A stretch of 64,000 nucleotides of DNA from Thermomonas carbonis (lineage in GTDB: Bacteria > Pseudomonadota > Gammaproteobacteria > Xanthomonadales > Xanthomonadaceae): assembly GCF_014396975.1 (NCBI RefSeq), contig NZ_CP060719.1:1460001-1524000 (forward strand), given 5' to 3'. Positions within the stretch are counted from its first letter, which is position 1; every line of letters begins with the position of its first letter. Of this stretch, positions 19,071 through 28,584 are shown in pieces. The notes below the pieces were generated by a model. That model did not search any database. It saw nothing but the letters and a program-made list of their open reading frames with translations, and was not told the DNA's origin. Position numbers and translations under genes: made by a program.

Positions 19071-21155
19071 TTACAGGTCGAACCCGAAACCCGCGCCGGC
19101 GCTGGATTCACCGCTGCTGAAGCTCGCACCCAGCGAGAACGAACCACGGTCGCCCAGCCGCTTGCCGTAACCGATCGACACCGCGCCCTGGCTGCCTTGC
19201 GTACCGATGCCGATCGCGATGCGGCCCTTGGCACCATTGCCATTCGCGGCGTTGACGGACATATGGGTCATCGCGCTGCCCATCGCGCCGATCTGGTCGA
19301 TGCGCCTGTCGGTCTGGGCGAAGCGACGATCCACCTGCTGCTGGTACTGCGTGAAGGTGTCGTTCCAGGCCGCGAACTTCTGGTCGGTGTAGGTCTTCGC
19401 CGAGGCCAGGGTCTGCGTGGCGGTGGTGTCGGTGTAGCTCTTGGATGCGGTCAATGTCGCGGCATCACCGGTTGTGGCGAAGCTCTTGGCTGCGGAGAGG
19501 GTCGCGACGTCGCCCGCATCGGCGTGCGCGTTCGCACTTTCCAGCGTTGCGGCATCGCCCGCATCGGCATATGCATTGGCCTGTTCAAGCGTTGCCGCAT
19601 CGCCTGCATCCGCATGGGCGTTGGCTTGCTCCAGCGTCGCGGCATCGCCGGCCTCCACCATCTCGGCCACCTGGGTCATGTCGGCGTTCTCACCATCTTG
19701 CCCGGCCGGGCCCTGCGCGCCCGTCGGCCCTTGTTCCCCCTGCGGACCTTGCGACCCGGCGGGGCCTTGCTCGCCCTGCGGACCGGCAGGACCGGCGGGG
19801 CCCGGCTCGCCCTGTGGACCCGCGGGGCCTTGCGGGCCGGCCGGGCCCTCCGGGCCACCCACGCTGCCGGCCAGTGCGGTCAGGCGCGCGTCCACCGCCG
19901 CAAACGCCGCACCCACGTTGTTGAAATTGCTGCCCTGGATGGTGAAGGTCGGCGCGGTGAACACGCTGCCCGTGAAAGCCGCGCCACCACCGAACCAGTT
20001 CGCCAGCATGCGCAACTGGCTGATGTTCACCGCATCGGTATCGGCGATGCCGGCGGCGACGTGGATCAGGCGAGCATTGAGGTCGCTGTCGTAGGGGTCG
20101 CCATTGACATCGAGTTGCCCCCTGGAATGCCCGAACGACACCACGCCGGATTCGTCGGCGACCGCCTGGAATCCGATCGCCGTGCTGTTGTCGGCCGATG
20201 CGCGGCTCTGGCTGCCGAAGGCACTGCTGTTCTGCGCACTGGCGGAGTTGTTGGAACCGAACGCGCTGCTGTTCGCCCCACCGGCAGAATTTCTGGTGCC
20301 GAACGCATTGCTGGAGCGGCCGTCGGCCGTGTTGCTGCGGCCGAAGGCGCCGCTGTCTTCACGAAGGGCCTGGTTGCCACTGCCGAAGGCACTGCTGTCG
20401 TTGCCGCTGGCCGTGTTGCCTGCGCCGAATGCACCGCTGAAACGGCCGCCGGCGGTGTTTTCCCTGCCGAATGCGCTACTGCCGCCGCCGTTGGCGCTGA
20501 CCGTGTTTCCGGAGCCGAATGCGCTGCTGGCGCTGCCGCTGGCCGTGTTTCCTTCGCCGAACGCACTGCTTAGCAGGCCCTCAGCCTGGTTACCGCTGCC
20601 GAACGCGTTGCTGTCGTCCTCTCTGGCGAAATTCAAGAAACCGAACGCGCTGCTTCGCAGGCCATCGGCTTGGTTACTGCCGCCGAACGCGTTGCTGTCC
20701 TCCTCACTGGCCAAATTTCTGAAACCGAACGCGCTACTTAACTGGCCGCGGGCGATGTTGTTTGCGCCAAACGCGTTGCTGCTTTCCGATTCGGCGAAAT
20801 TGCTGTGGCCGATCGCACTGCTACGCGGACCTTCGGCGAAGTTCAATGAACCGAACGCGCTGCTTGCCTCCGCGTTGGCCCTGTTGCTGTAGCCGAATGC
20901 GCTACTTTGCATGCCGCTTGCAATGTTCCGGTGACCGTAGGCCGATGCTGTCGGGTCGCAGGTGCTGTTCTCGCCGGTGGCACCTTCGCCATCCTCGATG
21001 CCCTGGTTGGTGGACGCTGCCGGCACTGGATTGCCGGCGGCATCCAGGCACACCGGATCGGCGGCCAAGGCCGGCATCGACAATGCCAGCAGCAGCGCCA
21101 GGGACAGGGCGGAAACAGCCGGCGCGCGCCGGAGGCGGAAGGTGCGAAGGTTCAT
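19071..21155 (-). CDS. YadA-type trimeric autotransporter adhesin with collagen-like segment
   Basis: Surface adhesin that would trimerise and thread itself through the outer membrane. Order: signal peptide (about 1-32); head of some twenty 14-residue YadA repeats with the SSAFG core (about 67-340); neck region [16 protein letters not shown] (about 365-382); a Gly-X-Y collagen-like run (about 433-487, mostly GPQGPA/GEQGPA); a stalk of near-identical 15-residue units around [10 protein letters not shown] (about 495-560); coiled coil; and a C-terminal YadA membrane anchor ending in GFGFDL. The start ATG 21155 has AGGAA upstream. It is 694 aa and divergent from the ECF sigma gene. Ligand is unknown. 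Confidence 0.9.
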   Translation of the reverse strand: MNLRTFRLRRAPAVSALSLALLLALSMPALAADPVCLDAAGNPVPAASTNQGIEDGEGATGENSTCDPTASAYGHRNIASGMQSSAFGYSNRANAEASSAFGSLNFAEGPRSSAIGHSNFAESESSNAFGANNIARGQLSSAFGFRNLASEEDSNAFGGSNQADGLRSSAFGFLNFAREDDSNAFGSGNQAEGLLSSAFGEGNTASGSASSAFGSGNTVSANGGGSSAFGRENTAGGRFSGAFGAGNTASGNDSSAFGSGNQALREDSGAFGRSNTADGRSSNAFGTRNSAGGANSSAFGSNNSASAQNSSAFGSQSRASADNSTAIGFQAVADESGVVSFGHSRGQLDVNGDPYDSDLNARLIHVAAGIADTDAVNISQLRMLANWFGGGAAFTGSVFTAPTFTIQGSNFNNVGAAFAAVDARLTALAGSVGGPEGPAGPQGPAGPQGEPGPAGPAGPQGEQGPAGSQGPQGEQGPTGAQGPAGQDGENADMTQVAEMVEAGDAATLEQANAHADAGDAATLEQANAYADAGDAATLESANAHADAGDVATLSAAKSFATTGDAATLTASKSYTDTTATQTLASAKTYTDQKFAAWNDTFTQYQQQVDRRFAQTDRRIDQIGAMGSAMTHMSVNAANGNGAKGRIAIGIGTQGSQGAVSIGYGKRLGDRGSFSLGASFSSGESSAGAGFGFDL

Positions 21156-21343
21156 CGGAAGATTCCTGGGTCGAAAGGCGGGCGAAATGCCGGCCATGTC
21201 TTCCCTATGCGCAAGCCGGGGCGGAACCTTGTCATGCCGCGCGAAACACACCAGCGGGCCGATTGCAGGCCGTCTCCGCGCGTATGCGAAACTCGGGGAC
21301 GAAACACGTCAGATGTTTCCTCCACGTACGGAATTCCCCGCAA

Positions 21344-21907
21344 ATGGCCCACTCCATGCCCGAGACTTCGGTCACCGTCCTGCTGGCGCGCGCGCGCGCA
21401 GGCGACGCGGCGGCGATGGATGCCATGTTCGATGCCGTGTACGAGGAGCTCAAACGCGCCGCGCGCGCGCAGTTGCGGCGTACCCGTGACGCGGTGGACA
21501 CCACCGTGCTGGTGCATGAGGCCTATCTGAAGCTGGCCGGCGGCGTGCAATTGGTGGCGGTGGATCGCAACCATCTGCTGGCGTTGTCGGCGCGGGCGAT
21601 GCGACAGGTGCTGGTGGATCACGCCCGTCACGCGCAGGCGCAGAAACGTGACGGCGGCGAAGCAGCGTTGACGCTCACCGCCAACCTGGGCGCGGAGGCC
21701 GCCGCGGTGGTCGATGTGCTGACGCTCGAAGGGATGCTCGAAGGCCTGCAACGGATCGATCCCCGCGCCGCGCAGATCGTGGAGTTGCGTTATTTCGGCG
21801 GCTATTCCGAACCCGAGATCGCCGACATGCTGGGCATCAGCGGAAGCACCCTGAGCCGCGACTGGCGCAAGGCGCGCGCCTTCCTGTTCGCGGAAATGTC
21901 GGCGTGA
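21344..21907 (+). CDS. ECF-type sigma factor (TIGR02999/ECF43-like)
   Basis: RNA polymerase sigma factor with region 2 (about 12-85, including VDTTVLVHEAYLKL) and region 4 helix-turn-helix (about 130-180, IVELRYFGGYSEPEIADMLGISGSTLSRDW). 187 aa. The gene overlaps the following Ser/Thr kinase gene by 4 bases (GTGA). Sigma factors of this group lack a dedicated anti-sigma and are activated when a partner kinase phosphorylates a region-2 threonine; precedents known to me are EcfK/PknS of Xanthomonas and EcfP/PknT of Vibrio. T53/T54 would be the candidates here. Regulon unknown; the divergent adhesin is a possible target. Confidence 0.88.
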   Translation: MAHSMPETSVTVLLARARAGDAAAMDAMFDAVYEELKRAARAQLRRTRDAVDTTVLVHEAYLKLAGGVQLVAVDRNHLLALSARAMRQVLVDHARHAQAQKRDGGEAALTLTANLGAEAAAVVDVLTLEGMLEGLQRIDPRAAQIVELRYFGGYSEPEIADMLGISGSTLSRDWRKARAFLFAEMSA

Positions 21908-24567
21908 ATGACGACGCGATCGGGCGCGCGCGTCGTGCGTTCGAGGTGTTCGAGGCGGCGGTCGAGCAGCACGGCGATCAACGCGAACGTTTCCTGACCG
22001 AAGCCTGCGCCAACGATGCCGCACTGCGGATGCAGGTGGATGCGCTGCTGGCAGGGGACCGCAACACCGGCGATCCGTTCGCCGCGGCGGCCGGCTGGAA
22101 CCATGTGCTGGGCGGCGACACCCATCAGGACGATCCGATGCTCGGCCGCAGCATCGGCGCATGGCGCGTGCTCGATGTCCTCGGCCGCGGCGGGATGGGC
22201 GCGGTGTACCGGGTCGAACGCAGCGACGGCGCGTATGCGCAACGGGCGGCGCTGAAGCTGATCCGGACCAGCGCGGATTCCCCCGCCGCGCGCGAACGCT
22301 TCCTGCGCGAACGGCAAATCCTGGCCGGCTTGCAGCACACCAACATCGCCACCCTCCTCGATGGCGGCATCAGCGCCGAAGGCGAACCGTATTTCGTGAT
22401 GGAGCTGGTCGACGGCATGCCGCTGGACCGCTGGTGCGACGGGCAAGGCCTTGGCCTGCGCGAACGCGCGATGCTGTTCCTGCAAGTGCTGGACGCCGTG
22501 CGTTACGCGCATCGCAACCTGGTGGTGCATCGCGACTTGAAGCCCTCCAACCTGCTGGTGGATACGAGCGGCCGCGTCAAGCTGCTGGATTTCGGGATCG
22601 CCAAGCAACTGGAAGGCGCCGAGCTGACCCGCACCAGCGACCGCGCCCTGACCTTCGAATACGCCTCGCCGGAACAGTTGCACGACGCACCGATCACCAC
22701 CGCCACCGACATCTGGCAGCTCGGCATCGTGCTGCATCGCCTGTTGTCCGGCGCGCATCCGTTCGGACTGACCCGCGATACCCCGCTGGCCAAACAGTTG
22801 CAGCAACTGGAACGCGAACCGGAGCCGTTGACCCGCGCGGCCGCGCAAGCCAGTCCGGAGCTGGCCGCGCAACGTGGCGGACTAACGCCGACGGCACTGA
22901 CGAAGGCGCTGCGCGGCAACCTGGCGGCCATCGTGCAGGCCTGCCTGCGCCGCGATCCGGACGCGCGCTATGCCTCTGCCGATGCGTTGGGCAACGACCT
23001 GCGCGCGTGGCTGGACGATCGGCCGATTGCCGCAGTGCCGTTGTCGCGTGGCGAACGCGCGCGACTCTGGCTGCGCCGCAGCCGCGCATTGGCGGCATCG
23101 GCGGGCATCGTGGCCCTTGCGTTGTTCGCCGGCACCGGCGTGGCGCTGTGGCAGGCGAGCGAGGCACGCGAACAGGCGCGCATCGCGGACCAGCAACGCA
23201 AGCACGCCGAACGCGAAGCCGCGCGCTCGGACGCGGTCACCCGCTTCCTGACCGACGACCTGTTCCGCCATGCCGATCCTTACGCCAGCGGCGAGCCGGA
23301 CATCCGCGCACACGAGCTGCTGGATCGCGCCTCTGGCCAACCGATGCAGCGCTTCGCCAAAGCGCCGGACATCCAGGCCGTCTTGCGTACCAGCCTGGCT
23401 GCGGCATACCTCGGCCTGGACGACTTCCCCGCAGCCGAAAAGCAGCTTCGCGCGGCGCTGACGTTGCTGTCCGCCGATGCGGGCGAGCGGCAACGCCGAC
23501 AGCGCGCGCAGACCATGCTCGGCATCGCGCTGGCCAAGCAGGACAAATGGGAGGAGGCGCATGCCGTGTTCGCCGCGGCACTGGCCGCCGAACGCGCATC
23601 GGCCGCACCCGACGTGGCCACGCAGTTCGACCTGCGCGGCTGGCTGGCGCAGATGGACTACAAGCGCGGCAAGCTGGAAGCGGCAGGCGATGCCTACGCA
23701 CCGCTGATCGCCGAGACCGCGCGCGTGCTGGGCGAAACCCATGCGGGGACGCTCGACATGCTCCGGCAAGCCGCCAGCGTCGACCTGGACCTGGGCGAGG
23801 AAGCGCGCGCCGAACAGCGCTACCGCCGCGTGTACGAGATCTATGCAACTGCGTTCGGCATCGAGAGTCCGGAAATGCTGGGTCCGGCCGTCGACCTCGG
23901 TCGGGTGCTGGTGCGACTGAAGCGCTTCGACGATGCCAATGCATTGCTGCAGCCGGCGGTGCAACGGGCGCGCAAGCAACTCGGCATCGAACACATCGAG
24001 ACCCAGCGCGCCATCAACGAACTGGCGACCAGCCATCAGTTCGGGAAGCGCTTCGACGAGGCCGAGGCCGGCTTCCGCGAAGTCCTGGCGGTCCGCGAAC
24101 GCCGCTACGGCGACGACGCCATGGCCACCCGCACCTCGCTGAACAACCTGGCGATGCTGCTCGGCAGCACGGATCGCGATGCCGAGGCGATTCCCTATTT
24201 CGAACGCGCGCTCGCCGCCGAGCGTCGCGCGCTGGGAGACAGTCACCCGGACACGCTGGTGCTGTCGCACAACCTGGCGATGGCGTTGCGCGATGTGGGC
24301 CAACGCGAACGTTCGATCGACATCCAGCGGCAGAACGTCGACCTGGCCAGGCGCATCCTGCCGGCCGACCACTGGCAGACCTCGATCTACATCGCGGTGC
24401 TGGGGCAGACCCTGACCCAGGCCGGCCGCCTGGACGAAGCCGAACCACTCCTGCGCGCCAGCCTTGCCAACTTCAGTCGCCAGTTCGGCGACGATGACGG
24501 CCGCACCCGCAAGGCGCAGCAGCTCCTGGAGGCTTGGCAGGCGCGCAAGACGGGGCAGCGTTCCTGA
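21904..24567 (+). CDS. Membrane Ser/Thr protein kinase with C-terminal TPR repeats
   Basis: Hanks-type kinase, 887 aa. Kinase domain about 80-370: glycine loop LGRGGMGAVYRVE, catalytic lysine K118, HRDLKPSN (D211) and DFG (229-231), so it should be active. A single membrane helix (about 397-418) separates the cytoplasmic kinase from an outside region of about 460 residues made of tetratricopeptide repeats, with clear units such as TRTSLNNLAMLLGSTDRDAE and DTLVLSHNLAMAL. The start GTG 21904 overlaps the sigma-factor stop. Inferred role: sense an envelope or extracellular signal through the TPRs and phosphorylate the sigma factor. Confidence 0.92.
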   Translation: MNDDAIGRARRAFEVFEAAVEQHGDQRERFLTEACANDAALRMQVDALLAGDRNTGDPFAAAAGWNHVLGGDTHQDDPMLGRSIGAWRVLDVLGRGGMGAVYRVERSDGAYAQRAALKLIRTSADSPAARERFLRERQILAGLQHTNIATLLDGGISAEGEPYFVMELVDGMPLDRWCDGQGLGLRERAMLFLQVLDAVRYAHRNLVVHRDLKPSNLLVDTSGRVKLLDFGIAKQLEGAELTRTSDRALTFEYASPEQLHDAPITTATDIWQLGIVLHRLLSGAHPFGLTRDTPLAKQLQQLEREPEPLTRAAAQASPELAAQRGGLTPTALTKALRGNLAAIVQACLRRDPDARYASADALGNDLRAWLDDRPIAAVPLSRGERARLWLRRSRALAASAGIVALALFAGTGVALWQASEAREQARIADQQRKHAEREAARSDAVTRFLTDDLFRHADPYASGEPDIRAHELLDRASGQPMQRFAKAPDIQAVLRTSLAAAYLGLDDFPAAEKQLRAALTLLSADAGERQRRQRAQTMLGIALAKQDKWEEAHAVFAAALAAERASAAPDVATQFDLRGWLAQMDYKRGKLEAAGDAYAPLIAETARVLGETHAGTLDMLRQAASVDLDLGEEARAEQRYRRVYEIYATAFGIESPEMLGPAVDLGRVLVRLKRFDDANALLQPAVQRARKQLGIEHIETQRAINELATSHQFGKRFDEAEAGFREVLAVRERRYGDDAMATRTSLNNLAMLLGSTDRDAEAIPYFERALAAERRALGDSHPDTLVLSHNLAMALRDVGQRERSIDIQRQNVDLARRILPADHWQTSIYIAVLGQTLTQAGRLDEAEPLLRASLANFSRQFGDDDGRTRKAQQLLEAWQARKTGQRS

Positions 24568-24899
24568 GGCGTTGGAAGCCTGCCGGCAAGCACGACCACG
24601 ACATCGCCTGATCTCCCGATCACACAGGTGTTGGCCAAGGCGGCGAGACGGCGGGGTGTTTGCGAAGCGGCATTTCGAGCCGCGGAGCAAATACCCGCGG
24701 TCTCGCCGCTGAGCCCGGACACGCTCGTGAAGATCGGTCACCCGCCAGCGATCCACAGCGTCCCGAATCCGTTCACACACCCTCGCGCAGGCCCGCTACA
24801 GTGGGGACGAGCCGCGGCGGGCCGAACTTCCGGCACTGTGCCGCGGTCGCAGTCCAGCGCATCCTGCAACGACGGCTCCCCACGCCGCGGAACCCACGA
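24568..24899. other. Intergenic region upstream of prc
   Basis: 332 bases without a convincing gene. A weak promoter candidate is TTCACA (24772-24777) with TACAGT (24797-24802), spaced 19 bases, about 100 bases before prc. In-frame extension of prc through this region is open but has no signal peptide and is rejected. No repeat or RNA structure stands out. Confidence 0.5.
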
Positions 24900-27086
24900 A
24901 TGACATCCAATCGCACCCTGCTCGCCCTGTCCCTTGGCCTTGCACTTGCCGCTCCGCTGGCTCTGCTTGCGCGTTCGGCCGACATCACCTCGCTGCCGTC
25001 CGCGCCCACCGCCGACCAGGCCACCACCTCGCGCCTGGTGTACGGACTGCTTTCCGACAGCCGCTATGCGTACCGCCCGCGTGCGCTCGACGATGCGATG
25101 TCGAAGGATGTGCTGAAGCGTTACCTGGAGTCGCTGGACCCGGGCAAGGTGTTCCTGACCGCGCAGGACGTCGCCAGTTTCAATCGCTACTCGACGACAC
25201 TGGACGATGCGATCAAGGGCGGCCAGGTCGAACCGGGCTGGGCGATCTTCGCGCTTTACCGCCAGCGCGTGGATCAGCGCATCGGCCATGCGCGAAAAGT
25301 GCTCAAGGGCGAGTTCGACTTCAGCGGCGACGAGCGCTACGAATACGATCGTGAGGACGCGCCGTGGGCCGCCGACGATGCCGAGCTGAACGCGCTGTGG
25401 ACCAAGTCGGTACGCAATGACTGGTTGCGCCTGAAGCTGGCCGGCAAGCAGCCAGACGAGATCCGCAAGACCCTCGACAAGCGTTACGCGAACCTGCTGT
25501 CCAGCGTGGATGAACTGAAGGGCGAGGAAGTCTTCCAGACCTTCCTCAACGCCTATGCCGGCGCGATCGACCCGCATACCGATTACCTGACCCCGCGCAG
25601 CGCGGCCAACTTCACCATGACCATCTCCAATTCGCTGGAGGGGATCGGCGCGGTGCTGTTCAAGCAGGACGACGTGATCGTGATCCGCGAACTGGTGCCC
25701 GGTGGCCCGGCGATGATGAGCGGCAAGCTGAAGCCGGGTGATCGCATCGTCGGCGTGGGCCAGGGAACCTCCGGCGAGATGAAGGACGTGATCGGCTGGC
25801 GTACCGATGACGCGGTCGAGCTGATCCGCGGCACTGCCAATACACAGGTGCGGCTGGACATCGTTTCGGCCGAGGCACCGATGGACGCCAAGCCGGCGCG
25901 GGTGGTGCTGACCCGCGCCAAGGTCCGCCTGGAGGACGCGCGTGCCAAGGCCGAAACGATCACCCTGCCGGCTGCCGATGGCCAACCGGCGCGCCGCATC
26001 GGCGTGATCAAGCTGCCGGGTTTCTACCAGGACTTCGAGGCGCGCCGCCGCAACGACGACACCTACGCGTCGGCGAGCAAGGATGTCGAGCGCATGCTCG
26101 GCGAGTTCCGCACGCAGAAGATGGATGGCGTGGTGCTGGACCTGCGCGGCAACGGCGGTGGCTCGTTGAGCGAAGCGGTCGAACTCACCGGCCTGTTCAT
26201 CGACAAGGGCCCCGTTGTGCAGGTGCGCGAATCCGGTGGCCGCGTCAGCGTGGACGAGGACCGCAAGACCGGCGTGGCCTGGGACGGGCCGCTGGCGGTG
26301 CTGGTGAATCGCGGTTCCGCATCGGCTTCGGAAATCGTGGCCGGTGCGATCCAGGATTACGGCCGCGGCCTGATCATCGGCGAAACCAGCTTCGGCAAGG
26401 GCACCGTGCAGAACATGGTCGACCTGGATCGCTGGCCCGCCAACGAGGAGCCGCGTTTCGGCCAGGTCAAGCTGACCATCGCCCAGTTCTTCCGCCCCGG
26501 TGGCAGCAGTACCCAGAACAAGGGCGTGGTGCCGGACGTGAGCTTCCCGACCAGCGTGGACGCCAGCGAATACGGCGAGAGCACCTACGACAACGCGCTG
26601 CCGTGGACGCGGATCGCCGCGGTGCCGCATGTGCAGTACGGCAATTTCGCGCCGTTGCTGGGCCAGCTGGATGCGCGCCATGACGCGCGGTCGGCCAAGG
26701 ACGTCGAATTCCAGTGGTGGGTCGAGGACGTGCGCACCTTCCGCGAGGAGCAGGCGAAGAAGTCGATCTCGCTCAACGAGGCCGAGCGCCGCGCCGAGCG
26801 CGACAGCTTCGACGCCAAGCGCAAGCAGCGCATCGAGGAACGCAAGAAGCTCGGCATCGCGCTGGATCCGTTGCTGGAAGGTCGCTCCGACGATGGCCTG
26901 CAGGCCGACGAACGCAACGTGGCCGAATCGGTCGCGCGCGAGGAAGCGGCGAAGAAGGTCACCGACCCGCTGCTGCGCGAATCCGCGGCGATCCTGGGTG
27001 ATGCGATCGGCCTGCTCGGCAAGGACGCGAAGCTGGCATCGCAGGTGCTGCCGGAAGCGCGTACCCAGGGCCACTGGGTCGACTGA
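24900..27086 (+). CDS. prc: Carboxy-terminal processing protease Prc/Tsp
   Basis: Periplasmic S41A protease that degrades or trims proteins with apolar C-termini and controls wall hydrolases. It is 728 aa with a signal peptide (about 1-27), an N-terminal helical domain, a PDZ domain (about 240-330) and the protease core with the Ser-Lys dyad: serine in GSASASEIVAGAIQDYG (about 472-480) and lysine K500 in TSFGKGTVQ. A long C-terminal helical domain (about 580-728) is characteristic of Tsp. The start ATG 24900 gives the signal peptide. Convergent with the Lrp-type gene. Confidence 0.94.
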   Translation: MTSNRTLLALSLGLALAAPLALLARSADITSLPSAPTADQATTSRLVYGLLSDSRYAYRPRALDDAMSKDVLKRYLESLDPGKVFLTAQDVASFNRYSTTLDDAIKGGQVEPGWAIFALYRQRVDQRIGHARKVLKGEFDFSGDERYEYDREDAPWAADDAELNALWTKSVRNDWLRLKLAGKQPDEIRKTLDKRYANLLSSVDELKGEEVFQTFLNAYAGAIDPHTDYLTPRSAANFTMTISNSLEGIGAVLFKQDDVIVIRELVPGGPAMMSGKLKPGDRIVGVGQGTSGEMKDVIGWRTDDAVELIRGTANTQVRLDIVSAEAPMDAKPARVVLTRAKVRLEDARAKAETITLPAADGQPARRIGVIKLPGFYQDFEARRRNDDTYASASKDVERMLGEFRTQKMDGVVLDLRGNGGGSLSEAVELTGLFIDKGPVVQVRESGGRVSVDEDRKTGVAWDGPLAVLVNRGSASASEIVAGAIQDYGRGLIIGETSFGKGTVQNMVDLDRWPANEEPRFGQVKLTIAQFFRPGGSSTQNKGVVPDVSFPTSVDASEYGESTYDNALPWTRIAAVPHVQYGNFAPLLGQLDARHDARSAKDVEFQWWVEDVRTFREEQAKKSISLNEAERRAERDSFDAKRKQRIEERKKLGIALDPLLEGRSDDGLQADERNVAESVAREEAAKKVTDPLLRESAAILGDAIGLLGKDAKLASQVLPEARTQGHWVD

Positions 27087-27102
27087 TCGGATCGACCAAC
27101 GC

Positions 27103-27603
27103 TCAGCGCTTGCGCCGGCCCTTCGCGGCGGGCGCTAGCGTCGGTAGCTGCAGGCCGCGCTTGACGGTGTCGAACACCAGCCGGGTTTCGTAGCGCTTGA
27201 TGTTGCCGTCGCTCTTGAAGAGCCGCTCCGCGGTCTCGCGATAGGCGGCCATGCTGGTGGTCGCCATGATCACCAGGTAATCCCACTCGCCGGCCAGCTG
27301 GTAGCACTGCTGCACTTCCGGGGTGGCGCGCATGCGCGTGTAGAACGCATTGAGCTGGCGGACCGATTCGCGCTCCATCGTCACCCAGACCGCAGCGAGC
27401 ACCACCGCCGGGAACGCTTCGGCATCCAGCACCGCGACCTGCCGCAACAACCCATGCGCGCGGTATCGCTTGATGCGCCGTTGTACCGCGCTGGGCGAGA
27501 GGCCGACGGCCTCGCCGAGGGCGGTGAGCGTGCGCCCGGCATCGTCCTGCAGGAGCTCCAGCAGGCGGTGGTCGAAGGCATCCAGGACGACGGAAACAGT
27601 CAC
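27103..27603 (-). CDS. Lrp/AsnC-family transcriptional regulator
   Basis: Feast/famine regulator: N-terminal helix-turn-helix (about 8-55, LLELLQDDAGRTLTALGEAVGLSPSAVQRRIKR), then the RAM effector-binding domain with AGEWDYLVIMAT. The frame is open to GTG 27621, but a good promoter overlaps that codon, so GTG 27603 is preferred (166 aa). It is divergent from an EamA exporter 68 bases away. Regulators so placed usually control the exporter and themselves in response to an amino acid; that is inference. A basic tail KGRRKR ends the protein. Confidence 0.9.
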   Translation of the reverse strand: MTVSVVLDAFDHRLLELLQDDAGRTLTALGEAVGLSPSAVQRRIKRYRAHGLLRQVAVLDAEAFPAVVLAAVWVTMERESVRQLNAFYTRMRATPEVQQCYQLAGEWDYLVIMATTSMAAYRETAERLFKSDGNIKRYETRLVFDTVKRGLQLPTLAPAAKGRRKR

Positions 27604-27609
27604 GCAAAA

Positions 27610-27638
27610 ATATTGCGCCACCGCGCATGAATTTTCAA
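27610..27638 (-). promoter_or_regulatory. Promoter of the Lrp-type gene
   Basis: On the minus strand, TTGAAA (27638-27633) and CAATAT (27615-27610) are 17 bases apart, close to consensus. The preferred GTG start at 27603 is 6 bases beyond the -10, so the transcript would be leaderless or nearly so. This local AT-rich patch is also the likely operator shared with the divergent exporter. Confidence 0.6.
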
Positions 27639-27671
27639 ACCGCGTCCACGGCTCGGCGCTAGCCTGAGCGC

Positions 27672-28574
27672 ATGCACACCACCTCTTCGGCCGCCACCCC
27701 CACCGGCGGACGGATCGCGCTTGCGCTCGCCGCGGTCTACGTCATCTGGGGGTCCACCTATCTCGCCATCCGCTTCGCGCTGGAGGGCGGCTTCCCGCCG
27801 TTCCTGCTCGGCGGCATCCGCTTCACCATCGCCGGCGCGCTGATGTACGCCTTGCTGCGTTGGCGCGGCATGCCCGCACCGACCCGCGCGCAATGGGGCA
27901 ACGCGGTCGTGCTGGGAATCCTGCTGATGTTGCTGGGCAACGGCATGGTCAACCTGGCCGAGCAGACGGTGTCGTCCGGCATGGCCGCGGTGGCGGTGGC
28001 TTCGGCACCGTTGTGGATGGGCATCTTCGCGGCGATGCGCGGCGATCGCCCGACCCGTGGCGAGTGGGTGGGCCTGGGCATCGGCTTCATCGGCGTGCTC
28101 TGGCTCAATGCCGGCAGCAGCCTGTCGGCGACCCCTATGGGAATGCTGGCCTTGCTGGTGGCCACGCTGGCGTGGTCGTTCGGCTCGATCTGGAGCCGCG
28201 GTCGCGATCTCGCGCCACCGTTCATGAATGCCGCAGCGCAGATGCTTTGCGGTGGCGTGGCGATGATCGTCGTCGGCCTGCTGAGCGGCGAGCGCATGCA
28301 GGCGTTGCCGACGCCGCATGCGCTGGGTGCATTCGCGTACCTGATCGTGTTTGGCTCGTGGATCGGATTCACCGCCTACATCTGGCTGCTGCACCACGTG
28401 CGCCCCGCGCTGGCCGGCAGCTATGCCTATGTCAATCCGGCGATCGCGGTCCTGCTTGGCGCATGGCTCGCGGGCGAGCGCTTCGGCACGCACGAACTGG
28501 TGGCGATGGGCGTGATCCTGCTTGGCGTGGTCGCGATCACCTTCGCCAAGGCGTTCAAGGCGGCATCGCGATGA
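27672..28574 (+). CDS. EamA-family exporter (YedA-like)
   Basis: Drug/metabolite-transporter superfamily permease, 300 aa, ten membrane helices in two EamA repeats. The first helix carries YVIWGSTYLAIRFALEGGFPP, the YedA-type signature. Likely exports amino acids or metabolites; substrate not deducible. TAGCCT at 27660-27665 is a possible -10 only six bases before the ATG. Divergent from the Lrp-type gene and followed after 10 bases by rarD, so probably co-transcribed. Confidence 0.9.
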   Translation: MHTTSSAATPTGGRIALALAAVYVIWGSTYLAIRFALEGGFPPFLLGGIRFTIAGALMYALLRWRGMPAPTRAQWGNAVVLGILLMLLGNGMVNLAEQTVSSGMAAVAVASAPLWMGIFAAMRGDRPTRGEWVGLGIGFIGVLWLNAGSSLSATPMGMLALLVATLAWSFGSIWSRGRDLAPPFMNAAAQMLCGGVAMIVVGLLSGERMQALPTPHALGAFAYLIVFGSWIGFTAYIWLLHHVRPALAGSYAYVNPAIAVLLGAWLAGERFGTHELVAMGVILLGVVAITFAKAFKAASR

Positions 28575-28584
28575 GCGTCGCGGC

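Noticed and set aside
19500..20930. Periodic repeats resembling a CRISPR array
   Set aside because: They encode the 14- and 15-residue repeats of the autotransporter head and stalk and vary at the DNA level.
21226..21260. GGAACC box as an ECF-type promoter for the sigma gene
   Set aside because: The -35-like word is there, but no matching -10 at the right spacing could be defined.
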